40,128 nt of DNA from HGM04593 sp045654885 (GTDB lineage Bacteria > Bacteroidota > Bacteroidia > Bacteroidales > Bacteroidaceae): NCBI GenBank assembly GCA_045654885.1, contig JAZOOF010000022.1, forward strand, positions 1 to 40,128. Reading direction: 5' to 3'. The position numbers and the translations under genes were made by a program. Shown in pieces: positions 23,531 to 33,791 of this stretch (positions within the stretch are counted from its first letter, which is position 1; the number at the start of each line of letters is the position of its first letter). The notes beneath the pieces are model-generated. The model saw only the letters and a program-made list of their open reading frames with translations. It was not told the origin of the DNA and made no database searches.

Positions 23531-26500
23531 ATGTTTAAACACCGTTTGACTAAATTCGGCATATCGTCGCTTGTTGCGATGTTTATGCTTTTTGTCGGTG
23601 GTTCACTGCAGTCATGTCAGGATTGGTTTGATGTTTATCCTTACGATGACCCGGGTGACCCTGAGTGGTTGGGATCAAGTGTTTACGATTTCCTCAAAGA
23701 GGGAACCAAGAACCACAGTTATACCAACTTCGTAGCGATTATCGACAGTTTGGGCGAGACAACAACTCTTGCGCACACAGGTAGCAAAACTCTGTTTGTA
23801 GCCGATGACGCGGCTTTCGAGCGCTTCTTCAACGGCGGTAACAACATCTGGGGCGTGAAGAGCGTCGGCGAAATGACAAAGGCTCAGATGAAGACAATCC
23901 TTTACAACTCTATGCTTGACAACGCCATGTTGCTTGATATGCTTTCAAGCACCGGTGTGCAGACAAACCAGGAGGGTACCTGTCTGCGTCGTTGGACTTC
24001 GTCAAAGGTTGTCGATACCATCCCCATGGTCAACGGTGCTTCAATGGAGTATCATGCAAACTGGCCTACATACAACAAGTATTGGGACATGTTGCGCGGT
24101 ACAGAGAGAAGTGAGAACATGCGCCTTGCCATGGACGGTTCAAGAGCCATGATGGTGCACATCCTCGGTGACTATCTGAGAAAGAGCAACATCAAGGCTT
24201 CGGATATCGAGTTCCTTTTCAACAAGAAGGGCGAGGTAACAAAGACATATGTAGATGGTGATGCCTTTATCTATGGCAACAAAATCGTTTCAAACGATGT
24301 GAATACCGGTTCTTACTCCGATGACACATTGACCATTACATGCAAGAACGGTTATATCTATCGTCTGGACGAGTTGCTTCTTCCGCCATCAAACATGGCA
24401 GGAGAGCTTCGCCGTCACCCCGACACAAGAATCTTCAGTCACCTGCTCGACCGTTTCTGCGTGCCTGTGTATGATGAGGTCTTGACAAAGGAGTTCAATG
24501 CACTCTACAAGACAAACGACAGTATCTTTAGATTGCGTTACTTCTCGGACAGCTATACCGAGAACCCGATGTTGACCGCTGTGAATGGCAATCCTACAGT
24601 GGAGGAGAGACTTAACTTTGACCCGGGCAAGAATGACCTGAATGCAAACTCATCTTTGGCCGAGGATATGGGTGCGATGTTTGTGCCCAACGACGAGGTA
24701 CTCTATGAGTATTTTGCAAAGGAAGACGGTGCCGGACGATTCCTTCTGGACCGTTATGCTCCCGATGTTGAGGTGACCGATTACGAGAGCCTGATGTCGG
24801 CACTTGACAGCGTTCCTCAGAAGAATATTGCCCCCTTCATCAACAACCTGATGAAGATCTCTTTCTCAAAGTCGGTGTTGAGCAAGTTCGACAAGATTGT
24901 GGACGATGCCAATGAGTTGATGAATATTGAAGCCCAGCATGTGGACGAATGCGTTATTGCAAACAACGGTGTTATTTATATATTGAATCACGTGTTCGGT
25001 CCCGGTGCATATCAGGCGGTTTCCGCTCCAACGCTTGTGTTTGAGAATATGGACATCATGCGTACCATCATCAGTCAGTTGCGCTATGACTACTATCTGC
25101 TTGCGATGGATGCCAACTATACATTCATTGTTCCCGATGATGAGCACTTCGTATATTATGACCCGCTCACATTCACATCGGATGCTCCTAAAATATTCTC
25201 ATTCCACTATGACACCAAGAAACCAAAGGCAAACGGTGCTTTGAAATTCTGGGCCGATGTATACAAGTTCAATCCACAGACATTGGAGATTCTTGATACT
25301 TTGACCGAGCAGGAGTATGGTGTAGACAGAACACAGTTCGGCGGTATAACCACTTTTGCTGCAAACCGTCTGACTGACCTCATGGAATACCTTATTATAG
25401 TACACGATGACGAGCAGGGTATCTTCTCGGGCAACAAGTACTATATGACAAAGGGCTATGGTACCATCAAGGTTGATGTAAGCGACCCCGAGGCTCCAAG
25501 ACTCTATGGTGGTGAGCAGCTTGAGAAGGGTACAAGCGTTGTTGTTTCGGGTAAGAATATCCAGACCAACGGTATAACATACAGTACACTGCCCGGTCAG
25601 GAGGCAGTCCCCGGTCAGCTCCATTCAGCTATCCCTACACCTCCTACAAGGTCGGTATATGAAAACCTCAAGTCACAGGCTAACTCTGAGTATGAGAAGT
25701 TCTATGAGTTCTTCAACTTGTGCTATCCCGGCGAGAATTACGCTTCAAATGACACTACAGGACTGTTGAAGAAGGTATTTGAGATAAAGAACGCTACCGC
25801 TCTGGCCGATTCTGCAATGCGTTACTCAATATTCTATACAAATACAAGTGATACCAAAGCGTATACAAAGAACACCATACCGTTCTTCAACATTTACCAC
25901 TATACGGTATATGCACCTTCCAACGACGCTATCAAGGAGGTCTATGAACTTGGTCTGCCTACATGGCAGCAGGTAGACTCTGTGGCTAGAGCCGGAAGCA
26001 CCAAGAAGGCGGCCTCAATGTTGCGTTCTATCATAAACTTCGCGAAGTACCACTTCCAGGATAACTCGGTTTATGTCGATAACACAATCCTCAACAGGAA
26101 CTATACATCGGCGGTGATTAACGAAAAGACAAACCGTTTCTATGAACTGGAGGTTGCTGCCGAAGGTAACACCTATACCGTAACCGACGATTTGGGCCAC
26201 ACAAGAAAAGTTATTGTAGATGGCCTGGAGAACAAGGATTGGAATATCATGTGCCGTGACAACGTGTACACATCTGGCGGTACCGGCCCATCAGCAGTTC
26301 TCAATAACTACTCGTCTTCTTCATTCACAGTATTGCAGCCTATCGATGGTGTGCTTTTGAATGAGTCAATGTTCGGTTACGACGGACGTTTCAAGCGCTT
26401 TGCAAAGAATGGTGCCACAGTTGACGCAATGTATGTCGACGGTACAGGTGCTGTTGAGGTTGATGGCGAGAAGCACTACCTTGTTGCAACAATAGGCAAC

Positions 26501-26824
26501 ATCAAGATTACGAACATTGAGGGTGTCCAGGAGGTTCACAAGGCCGGTTATCTCATGAAACTCATTGATGAGAGCGACTCTGAGTACGATGCCTCTTTGA
26601 CCCGCGAGAAACTTATCGTAAGCCAGAGCCAGAATGTCCTTGTTACCGATGAGGGTCTTTGGGTTAAGGAGATTAAGAATAACAAGGGCGTTGTTACCTC
26701 ATATGAGTATGCTACCAAGGAGAAGGACGGTAAGCTCTATATGATAAGGTATAACAATGACGCTACTGTCAAAGAGGAAATTTATGTTGGTGAGGCTCCT
26801 GTGGAGGAGGATGACAACAACTGA
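23531..26824 (+). CDS. Large multi-FAS1 (fasciclin) domain surface lipoprotein
   Basis: A 1097-residue lipoprotein with signal peptide ending SLQSC (Cys29), expected on the outer membrane, probably facing outward. The mature part looks like four fasciclin-type modules: roughly residues 50-280 (VYDFLKEGTKNHSYTNFVAII, then TLFVADDAAFERFF), 305-500 (FSHLLDRFCV, then AMFVPNDEVLYEYF), 505-690 (YTFIVPDDEHFVYY) and 710-940 (YTVYAPSNDAIKEVY). The phrase (F/Y)xxP(N/D)(D/N) repeated in each is the FAS1 hallmark. The end is acidic (EEDDNN). FAS1 domains mediate adhesion and ligand binding in many organisms. The gene leads a likely six-gene operon and is 28 bases from the SusC gene, so it is probably an accessory subunit of that importer. 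Ligand unknown; module edges are by eye. Confidence 0.85.
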   Translation: MFKHRLTKFGISSLVAMFMLFVGGSLQSCQDWFDVYPYDDPGDPEWLGSSVYDFLKEGTKNHSYTNFVAIIDSLGETTTLAHTGSKTLFVADDAAFERFFNGGNNIWGVKSVGEMTKAQMKTILYNSMLDNAMLLDMLSSTGVQTNQEGTCLRRWTSSKVVDTIPMVNGASMEYHANWPTYNKYWDMLRGTERSENMRLAMDGSRAMMVHILGDYLRKSNIKASDIEFLFNKKGEVTKTYVDGDAFIYGNKIVSNDVNTGSYSDDTLTITCKNGYIYRLDELLLPPSNMAGELRRHPDTRIFSHLLDRFCVPVYDEVLTKEFNALYKTNDSIFRLRYFSDSYTENPMLTAVNGNPTVEERLNFDPGKNDLNANSSLAEDMGAMFVPNDEVLYEYFAKEDGAGRFLLDRYAPDVEVTDYESLMSALDSVPQKNIAPFINNLMKISFSKSVLSKFDKIVDDANELMNIEAQHVDECVIANNGVIYILNHVFGPGAYQAVSAPTLVFENMDIMRTIISQLRYDYYLLAMDANYTFIVPDDEHFVYYDPLTFTSDAPKIFSFHYDTKKPKANGALKFWADVYKFNPQTLEILDTLTEQEYGVDRTQFGGITTFAANRLTDLMEYLIIVHDDEQGIFSGNKYYMTKGYGTIKVDVSDPEAPRLYGGEQLEKGTSVVVSGKNIQTNGITYSTLPGQEAVPGQLHSAIPTPPTRSVYENLKSQANSEYEKFYEFFNLCYPGENYASNDTTGLLKKVFEIKNATALADSAMRYSIFYTNTSDTKAYTKNTIPFFNIYHYTVYAPSNDAIKEVYELGLPTWQQVDSVARAGSTKKAASMLRSIINFAKYHFQDNSVYVDNTILNRNYTSAVINEKTNRFYELEVAAEGNTYTVTDDLGHTRKVIVDGLENKDWNIMCRDNVYTSGGTGPSAVLNNYSSSSFTVLQPIDGVLLNESMFGYDGRFKRFAKNGATVDAMYVDGTGAVEVDGEKHYLVATIGNIKITNIEGVQEVHKAGYLMKLIDESDSEYDASLTREKLIVSQSQNVLVTDEGLWVKEIKNNKGVVTSYEYATKEKDGKLYMIRYNNDATVKEEIYVGEAPVEEDDNN

Positions 26825-26852
26825 TTGGTGATGTAGAAAAAACATAATAGCT

Positions 26853-29800
26853 ATGATAAAAATAAAGCATTTATTTCTGCTCGTGCTTTTCTGCTTTGCA
26901 AGCAGTAGCGTATTTGCACAAAAGAGTGCGAGAATTTCGGGTACGATTACAAGTGATGCCGAAGGTCCGCTGATTATGGTGAACGTCACCGAGCGCGACC
27001 CGAGCAATCGTATCATCGAGGCTTGTGTTACCGACTTCGAGGGTAACTTCTCAATGGTTGTAAAGAACACAAGCAACGTTCTTGAGATTTCGTATGTGGG
27101 TTACAAGACACAACGTGTCGAAATTGGCAGCCGCACAGTCTTCAACATCAAGATGGTCGAGGACAACATGCTCGAGACCGTCGACATTGTTGCCGAGTCA
27201 CGTTCACGTTCGGGAGGTCTTGACATCCTTGACCGCGAGATGACCCACGCGACACAGAAAATCAGCATGGACGACATGGATGGTCTCTCGTTCGCTTCGG
27301 TCGATGAGGCTCTCCAGGGACAGATTGCCGGTCTTGATGTCGTGTTCAGTTCGGGTGACGTAGGTTCCGGTACACAGATGCGTCTTCGTGGTAACTCAAT
27401 GATTGAGGGTGATGCTACTCCGCTCATTGTGGTGGATGACAACATCTTCGAGGTTGATGAAGGTGCAAACATTCGCGAGGATGCCACCGCCGAGAACTTC
27501 GCAGAGCTTCTTATGATCAACACCGAGGATATTGCCGAAATTGAGGTGTTGAAGGATGCTGCATCGTGCGCCGTGTGGGGTGCACGTGGTGCCAACGGTG
27601 TCATCAAGATTAAGACAAGACGTGGTAAGCGTGGTCCTGCCCGTGTGAACTTCTCATATAAGTTCAAGGATAAGTGGACACCGAACGGTTACAACCTGCT
27701 CAACGGTGACGACTACACCATGCTCATCAAGCAGGCTCTCTTCAATGTGGACCAGAAGGGTGTTGAAATCCCAGAGCTCAACTATGACCAGACTTTCCCC
27801 GAGTACGAGAACTTCAACAACAATACCGATTGGGTTGATGCCGTTTCAAAGCATGGTTACAGAAATGAGTACAACCTCAATATCAGCGGTGGTGGTGAGA
27901 AGGCTACATTCCGTATCTCAGGTGCATATTCAAGCGAGACCGGCCAGGTGAGGGGACAGAACCTCGGCAGTTTCAGTTCCCGTTTGGCTCTTGACTACTA
28001 CGTATCGGCACGTATCAAGGTTATCGCAGACTTTGCATTCTCTTATACAAAGCAGAGACGTAATACCATGGACTTGCTTTACCAGTCTCTGCTCATGATG
28101 CCTAACATGAGTATCTATGCTCAGGATTCATTGGGTAACAACACCGATGCATATTATGCGATGTTGAAGTATCCAAGTCCCAACCAGTTGCAGAGTACAA
28201 TGCAGGGACGTCAGAATCCGCTCGCAGTCGGTGAGTTGGCGCAGTATAACACCGAGAACTACAGTATCAACCCGATGATTACTTTCGAGTACAGTTTGCT
28301 TGGACTTGAGGATAACGAAACACAGTTGAAGTACCGTGGTATGGTGAACCTGAATGCCTCTACATATACAGGTAGCAGATACATGCCTGCAGCCTTGTAT
28401 ACATCGGAGTGGTATAACCAGAACAAGAACAGTTCAACAGCCGACGACAGTAAGAGCCTTGGCTTTACTACACGTCACCAGTTGATTTTCACTCCATATC
28501 TTGGAAACAGCGACCACTACATGACAATGAACGGTCAGTTCGAACTCTCTACCGGCAGCGGTAACTCTCAGGGTTCTACAGCGGTTGGTCTGCCTACCGG
28601 TAACATAAGCAGTTCTACTATCGGTGCAAAGTTGACAAGTTCGGGTACAAGCAAGTGGCAGAGCCGCAACGTAAGTTTTGTGTTCGATGCGCACTACTCA
28701 TATAAATCGAAATACTCTTTGCGTCTTGCTGTCCGTGGTGAGGGTAACACCGCAATGGGTGATGACAGAAAATGGGCCGCATTCCCATCTCTCTCGGCAC
28801 GTTGGAACATCATCGATGAGCCTTGGATGGAGTGGTCTAAACCTTACTTGAGCATGTTGTCTTTGCGTCCGGGCTTTGGTTTGGGAGGTCATGCCCCCGG
28901 TTCTAATGCAACATTCAACAGCTATTCGACCTACAACAGCCTCAGCTATTTGGGAATGGCCGGTTTCCAGATGGATTATATCCGTCTTACCGATTTGCGC
29001 CGTTCGGACAAACGTGAGTGGAATATCGGTTCCGACTTCGGTTTCTTCAGCGATTTCCTTACCGGTGCATTCAACTTCTATCACAATATGACACGTGATA
29101 ACATTATCTCTAACTACCGTTTGCCTTCATCAACAGGTTTCGGTTCACTCAAATACAAGAACTCGGGTACCATCAGAAACTATGGTTGGGAGCTTAACAT
29201 GAACCTCAACAACATTAAGTTGGCAAAGGACTTCTCAATGTCAATGTACTTCAACATCGGTAACAACTTCAACGAGATTATTGAGCTCGAGGAGGCATAT
29301 CTTGATGAGAAGAACGGCGATTACGATGCTCCACAGAACTCAAAGTATCTGCCACGTATCCAGATTGGTAACCCAAGTGGTGCAATCTACGGTTTCCGCT
29401 ACAAGGGTGTCTACCGTTATAGCTACAAGAACTGGGAGAAGGCTCTCACCGAGGAGGAGGCCGGCCGCAACGGTACTTGTCCTATAGTACGCGATGCCGA
29501 TGGCAATGTCGTTTACGAGGCTACCGGTAAACCAAAGAAACTTGTCCTCTTCTATGACAACGAGGATGGAACAAACCGCTATGAGTTCAAGGGCGGTGAT
29601 GCAATTTATGAGGATATCAACCACGACGGTACAATCAACCAGTTGGATATTGTTTACTTGGGTAACTCGAACCCTGCGGCTCAGGGTGGTTTCGGTTTGA
29701 CATTCCGTTACAAGAAATGGTCACTCCGCACATCATTCACATACCGTTGGGATGTTGACGTTGTGAACAGTTCGCGCATGGCATTCGAGAACATGTCATC

Positions 29801-30164
29801 ATTCGACAACCAGAGTGTTGCCGTTAACTGGCGCTGGCGTAAGGAGGGTGACGTTACCGAGATTCCTCGTGCCGTGAACGGTGGTAGCGCATACAACTAC
29901 CTTGGTAGTGACCGTTACGTTGAGGATGCTTCATATGTACGTCTCTCATATGTACAGCTCTCATACTCATTCAAGCCCGAATGGTTGAAGAAGATTGGTG
30001 TGAAGAACCTCAATCTCTACGCTTCGGCCGACAACGTGGCATTCTGGACAAAGTATACAGGTCTTGACCCCGAGGTGGCAAATGGCGGTGAGGGTATCGC
30101 ATATGACAATTCAAAGACCCCACGTCCACGCTCGTATACAATTTCATTGTCACTTGGTTTCTAA
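26853..30164 (+). CDS. SusC/RagA-type TonB-dependent outer-membrane transporter (first unit)
   Basis: Outer-membrane beta-barrel that imports a ligand delivered by its SusD partner, powered by TonB. The 1103 residues begin with a signal peptide (ending SSSVFAQ), followed by a carboxypeptidase-like regulatory domain at about 25-100 (ARISGTITSDAEGPL to SYVGYKTQRVEI). The plug at about 125-260 includes MRLRGNSM, PLIVVDDNIFEVD, the SusC-typical INTEDIAEIEVLKDAA and WGARGANGVIKIKTRRG. The barrel ends with PRPRSYTISLSLGF and a terminal Phe, the usual outer-membrane assembly signal. There is no N-terminal STN domain, so signalling through an anti-sigma factor is not expected. The SusD partner starts 12 bases downstream. 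Substrate cannot be inferred. Confidence 0.95.
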   Translation: MIKIKHLFLLVLFCFASSSVFAQKSARISGTITSDAEGPLIMVNVTERDPSNRIIEACVTDFEGNFSMVVKNTSNVLEISYVGYKTQRVEIGSRTVFNIKMVEDNMLETVDIVAESRSRSGGLDILDREMTHATQKISMDDMDGLSFASVDEALQGQIAGLDVVFSSGDVGSGTQMRLRGNSMIEGDATPLIVVDDNIFEVDEGANIREDATAENFAELLMINTEDIAEIEVLKDAASCAVWGARGANGVIKIKTRRGKRGPARVNFSYKFKDKWTPNGYNLLNGDDYTMLIKQALFNVDQKGVEIPELNYDQTFPEYENFNNNTDWVDAVSKHGYRNEYNLNISGGGEKATFRISGAYSSETGQVRGQNLGSFSSRLALDYYVSARIKVIADFAFSYTKQRRNTMDLLYQSLLMMPNMSIYAQDSLGNNTDAYYAMLKYPSPNQLQSTMQGRQNPLAVGELAQYNTENYSINPMITFEYSLLGLEDNETQLKYRGMVNLNASTYTGSRYMPAALYTSEWYNQNKNSSTADDSKSLGFTTRHQLIFTPYLGNSDHYMTMNGQFELSTGSGNSQGSTAVGLPTGNISSSTIGAKLTSSGTSKWQSRNVSFVFDAHYSYKSKYSLRLAVRGEGNTAMGDDRKWAAFPSLSARWNIIDEPWMEWSKPYLSMLSLRPGFGLGGHAPGSNATFNSYSTYNSLSYLGMAGFQMDYIRLTDLRRSDKREWNIGSDFGFFSDFLTGAFNFYHNMTRDNIISNYRLPSSTGFGSLKYKNSGTIRNYGWELNMNLNNIKLAKDFSMSMYFNIGNNFNEIIELEEAYLDEKNGDYDAPQNSKYLPRIQIGNPSGAIYGFRYKGVYRYSYKNWEKALTEEEAGRNGTCPIVRDADGNVVYEATGKPKKLVLFYDNEDGTNRYEFKGGDAIYEDINHDGTINQLDIVYLGNSNPAAQGGFGLTFRYKKWSLRTSFTYRWDVDVVNSSRMAFENMSSFDNQSVAVNWRWRKEGDVTEIPRAVNGGSAYNYLGSDRYVEDASYVRLSYVQLSYSFKPEWLKKIGVKNLNLYASADNVAFWTKYTGLDPEVANGGEGIAYDNSKTPRPRSYTISLSLGF

Positions 30165-30176
30165 AAGTTTACGAAT

Positions 30177-31928
30177 ATGAAAATAGTATCTAAAATATAT
30201 AAGAAAACGGTTCTTGCAGCAACGGTGGCTTTTGGTGTTCTGGCTACATCATGTACAGATTACCTGACAATCATTCCGTCGGACGTTGTTGTTGAAGAGA
30301 ACTTCTGGCAGACAAAAGACCAGGTTAACGGTATGCTTGCTACAAGCTACCTCAAGTTGCTCAGCTCCGATGCTGTGTCAAAGGCGATAATCTGGGGTGA
30401 GGTGCGTTCGGATAACATGACCTTCCCGCCAAGCTATAACACAGATATCAAGAATATCGTTGAGGCTAACATCACCGACGAGAACAGCTATTGCCGTTGG
30501 GGAGTCTTCTACGAGGCGATAAGTAATGCCAATCTCGTATTGGAGAGTGCACACAAGACTCTTGAGACAGACCCGGACTTCTCCGAGGGTGACTTGGATG
30601 TTGTAAAGGGCGAGATGTATGCAATGCGTGCTCTTTGCCACTTCTACCTTGTACGTACTTTCCGCGATATTCCTTTGGCTACACACTCTGCAAAGAATGA
30701 TGCCGAGATTCCCAAGTATGTTCAGGTTCATCCGTTGGAGGCTTTGGACTTCATTATGGAGGATCTTGATAGAGCCGAGAAACTGGTAATGAAATCGGGT
30801 GCATACTCTAATCCGGCGCAGAACCTTGGACGCATCACCCGCAATGCGGTGTTGGCAATGAAGGCCGACGTGAATCTGTGGCGTGCTGCTTTTGCGACAT
30901 ACTATGCAGGTACTGAGTATAAACTTGTCAACAAGGAGGGTACAATGTATGTAAACCCTGCCGATGTACAGGCATACTATAACGCATGTATAGAGAACTG
31001 TAACGCAGTTATCAAGAACATGGACGATGCACTTGAGGAAGACAGAAAGGGTGGCAATAAGTTCAATGAACTCTATTCAGAGTACAACCTCATCCCTAAC
31101 CGTGGTGAGGCAAAGGAATTGGAATCGAGCCACAACAGTACTGCATATGATGACATATTCGGTGCAAAGAACTCTTCGGAATCAATTTTCGAATTGCAGG
31201 TTCAGGGTGACAATACTTCAAATAGTACAGCTTTAGGTGTATTGAACGTTTATGGTACCGACAATAACCCCGGTATGGCCTGTGTGCCTGCGGGATTTGT
31301 TGAGGCTAACTACCAAGAGGATGACTTGCGTGCCTACTCATTCACTAATCTCAAGAAATTCAATCAGCAGTCAAGCAGTGACAACAGCAGCATATGTATT
31401 ACAAAGTATGTTGCAAAGAGCTCACCGGCAGGAAACTATCGCAAGAGTGGCGACTGGGATGCCAACTGGATTCTTTATCGCCGCACCGACGTGCTGTTGA
31501 TGAAGGCCGAGGCTATGGTTGCACGTGAAAATGTTACCGAGGCCGACTGTAAAGAGGCATTTAAAATTGCAAATACAATCAATACCCGCTCAAGGATTGA
31601 TACATTGAATATCAAGTATCCTTTCAAGGAAAATGACTATCTCACAGCCGACAAGGCTATCAAGCTTGTTCGTGACGAGCGTCTCCGTGAGCTTTCATAT
31701 GAAGGCAAGCGTTGGTACGACCTTGTACGCGTGGCTTTGATAGACAAGAAAACCGACAATATCAAGTTTGTTGCCGACAAGCTCGAGAGCAGCGCCGTGG
31801 TAAAGACAAAGATGTCTACAATCGACGGCCTGTTCATGCCAATCCACATTGACGAGTTGCGTTACAACAAGAACTTGAAACAGAACCCTGCGTATGAAAA
31901 GGAAAATTCATCAACAGAGATGAATTGA
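30177..31928 (+). CDS. SusD/RagB-type surface lipoprotein (first unit)
   Basis: Ligand-binding lipoprotein that acts as the hinged lid on the SusC barrel encoded just before it. The 583 residues start with a signal peptide ending VLATSC (Cys26), followed by the standard mature start TDYLTIIPSD. The TPR-rich N-terminal region (VVKGEMYAMRALCHFYLVRTF) and the C-terminal signature KLVRDERLRELSYEGKRWYD are typical of RagB/SusD. The protein is complete. A gap of 97 bases follows before the second FAS1 gene, with only a weak GGGAC/GTCCC stem, so transcription probably continues. Confidence 0.95.
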   Translation: MKIVSKIYKKTVLAATVAFGVLATSCTDYLTIIPSDVVVEENFWQTKDQVNGMLATSYLKLLSSDAVSKAIIWGEVRSDNMTFPPSYNTDIKNIVEANITDENSYCRWGVFYEAISNANLVLESAHKTLETDPDFSEGDLDVVKGEMYAMRALCHFYLVRTFRDIPLATHSAKNDAEIPKYVQVHPLEALDFIMEDLDRAEKLVMKSGAYSNPAQNLGRITRNAVLAMKADVNLWRAAFATYYAGTEYKLVNKEGTMYVNPADVQAYYNACIENCNAVIKNMDDALEEDRKGGNKFNELYSEYNLIPNRGEAKELESSHNSTAYDDIFGAKNSSESIFELQVQGDNTSNSTALGVLNVYGTDNNPGMACVPAGFVEANYQEDDLRAYSFTNLKKFNQQSSSDNSSICITKYVAKSSPAGNYRKSGDWDANWILYRRTDVLLMKAEAMVARENVTEADCKEAFKIANTINTRSRIDTLNIKYPFKENDYLTADKAIKLVRDERLRELSYEGKRWYDLVRVALIDKKTDNIKFVADKLESSAVVKTKMSTIDGLFMPIHIDELRYNKNLKQNPAYEKENSSTEMN

Positions 31929-32025
31929 CATAAGGTAAGTGCAGTTTTAATAACGGGGACAGCAGTTGAGGATGAACGGCAGTGTTGAGCAGTCCCAGAA
32001 CAAAAAACAAAAACAGATACATAAT

Positions 32026-33783
32026 ATGAATAAGAATATTAAACATAAATTTCTTGCCGTAGTGATGTTGCTTGGTTCTATGCTTGCAGGCTCCTCTTGC
32101 GAGGATAATGTGGGTATAAACGTGACACCGGAGACTCCTTTTGCCGACAAGACTTTGTACGAGGTTTTGGTTAACGACCCGGAGTTGACCGATTTTGTCG
32201 AGGTTCTCAATGCATGCGGCCCCCACTGTGCCGATTCATTGTTCAATCACTCAAGGGTATACACTCTTTGGGCTCCTGTGAACGGTACATTCAACAAGGA
32301 TTCGATAATCAAGGAGACTGTAGCCGACACTACAGGCAACAGTAACCGCGATCATGTTTTCCGCACTTTTGTTGAGGCGCACATAGCCAACCATCTTGTT
32401 GCGGCTAACGGTACACTCGAGAGTGACAATACTGTATTGCTCCTTAATAGCAAAAATGCCGTTTTTACAGGTGACTATAAGAGCGGTTATACATTCTCGG
32501 GTATTGAATTGGGCGAGAAGAACATTCGCGTACGCAATGGTCTGCTCCATAAGATTGTAGCTCCTTCGGAGTACAAGTACAGCATCTGGGAGTATCTCAA
32601 GATTGCTGCCGATGTCGATTCTGTAGCACAGTATCTCTACAGATACAATGTAACAGAGTTCAACGAGGGTGCGAGCATCAAGGGACCTATCGTGAATGGC
32701 GAGCAGACATATCTTGATTCTGCATTCACGACAACCAACACCTGGCTCAATTCATGGGGTGGTGTAGGCAATATCGATTCAGAGGACTCCACATACATCG
32801 TTTATGTACCAAGCAACGATATGTGGAACGAGATGGTTGCAAAGGCCGAGAAGCACTTCAACTATGACTTCTCATCGGCGAACATGACCGAGGCTACAAA
32901 GTATGAGCGTGACTCTTTGCGCAAGTACTATGCACGCCTTCACAACCTCAAGTATATGACATACAGTGTCAATGAGCAGAAGCACATAAAGCCCACAGAC
33001 TCTATGATGCCTGCTTACCGCAGCGGCAAGCGTCCTCTCTTCTCTATTGCCGAACTTGAGGAGAATGTGATATTCGAGAAGGAACTCTCTAACGGTGTCT
33101 TCAAGGTTGTTGATGCAATGCCGTACAAGCAGACAGACCTCTATCACGATACCATCTTCCTCGAGGGTGAGAATACTGCAATGTGGAACTGGACAGAGGA
33201 TAACCGCCCTAGCGCGGTGGAGACACTGACTGCATACAAGAGCCAGCTCAACAAGAAGGACTCAACACTCCTTGATGTTGAGGTTTCAGGTGGCGCTTAT
33301 ATGAATTACCCCAGGGATGCAGGTACCGCAACAGCAACTTTCAAGATTCCAAAGGTGCTTTCTGCAAAATATCAGGTTGCTATTGTATTTGTTCCCAAGA
33401 ACATCACCAATGAGACTGTCGATACTGCTACAATGTACCCCAACAAGTATCTGTTTACTATCGTGCAGAATCTCGGTTCAGGCGATACCAAGTCTATCTA
33501 CCCATCCGATCCGGACGATGATACTCCGCCGTTCTACACAAATAAATACGGTATAGATACCGTGTATGTTACAGTAGACGGCAGCAGAGACGGTGAAAGG
33601 GCTGTTATTGAATTCCCATACTCTGAGTCATATAACGGTTCGGCTGCAAAGGACTACAACGTGACACTCGATATTGCGTCAGTGGCTCCAACCAACAGCG
33701 AGAAGAGGAAGGGTATATACTATGACACATCTATCCGTGTAGACAAGATTATACTTATACCGGTGCTCGATACCGAAGAATAG
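32026..33783 (+). CDS. FAS1 (fasciclin) domain surface lipoprotein (second unit)
   Basis: A 585-residue lipoprotein. I start it at 32026 (MNKNIKHKFLAVV), giving a signal peptide ending LAGSSC (Cys25); an in-frame Met 20 codons upstream encodes a Gln/Lys-rich, non-signal leader. One fasciclin module spans about residues 40-180 (TLYEVLVNDPELTDFVEVL, YTLWAPVNGTF, then GLLHKIVAP) and a second about 185-368 (SIWEYLKIAADVDSVAQYL, YIVYVPSNDMWNEM, then GVFKVVDAMPY). The rest, about 375-585, is beta-rich without a motif I can name. Eight bases separate it from the next SusC gene. Compared with the first FAS1 protein it has about half the modules. Likely an accessory binding or adhesion subunit of the second SusC/SusD pair. 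Confidence 0.85.
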   Translation: MNKNIKHKFLAVVMLLGSMLAGSSCEDNVGINVTPETPFADKTLYEVLVNDPELTDFVEVLNACGPHCADSLFNHSRVYTLWAPVNGTFNKDSIIKETVADTTGNSNRDHVFRTFVEAHIANHLVAANGTLESDNTVLLLNSKNAVFTGDYKSGYTFSGIELGEKNIRVRNGLLHKIVAPSEYKYSIWEYLKIAADVDSVAQYLYRYNVTEFNEGASIKGPIVNGEQTYLDSAFTTTNTWLNSWGGVGNIDSEDSTYIVYVPSNDMWNEMVAKAEKHFNYDFSSANMTEATKYERDSLRKYYARLHNLKYMTYSVNEQKHIKPTDSMMPAYRSGKRPLFSIAELEENVIFEKELSNGVFKVVDAMPYKQTDLYHDTIFLEGENTAMWNWTEDNRPSAVETLTAYKSQLNKKDSTLLDVEVSGGAYMNYPRDAGTATATFKIPKVLSAKYQVAIVFVPKNITNETVDTATMYPNKYLFTIVQNLGSGDTKSIYPSDPDDDTPPFYTNKYGIDTVYVTVDGSRDGERAVIEFPYSESYNGSAAKDYNVTLDIASVAPTNSEKRKGIYYDTSIRVDKIILIPVLDTEE

Positions 33784-33791
33784 TTTGTAAG

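Noticed and set aside
31929..32025. Terminator between the first SusD and second FAS1 genes
   Set aside because: Only a weak five-base GGGAC/GTCCC stem is present, with no T-run, so read-through is more likely.
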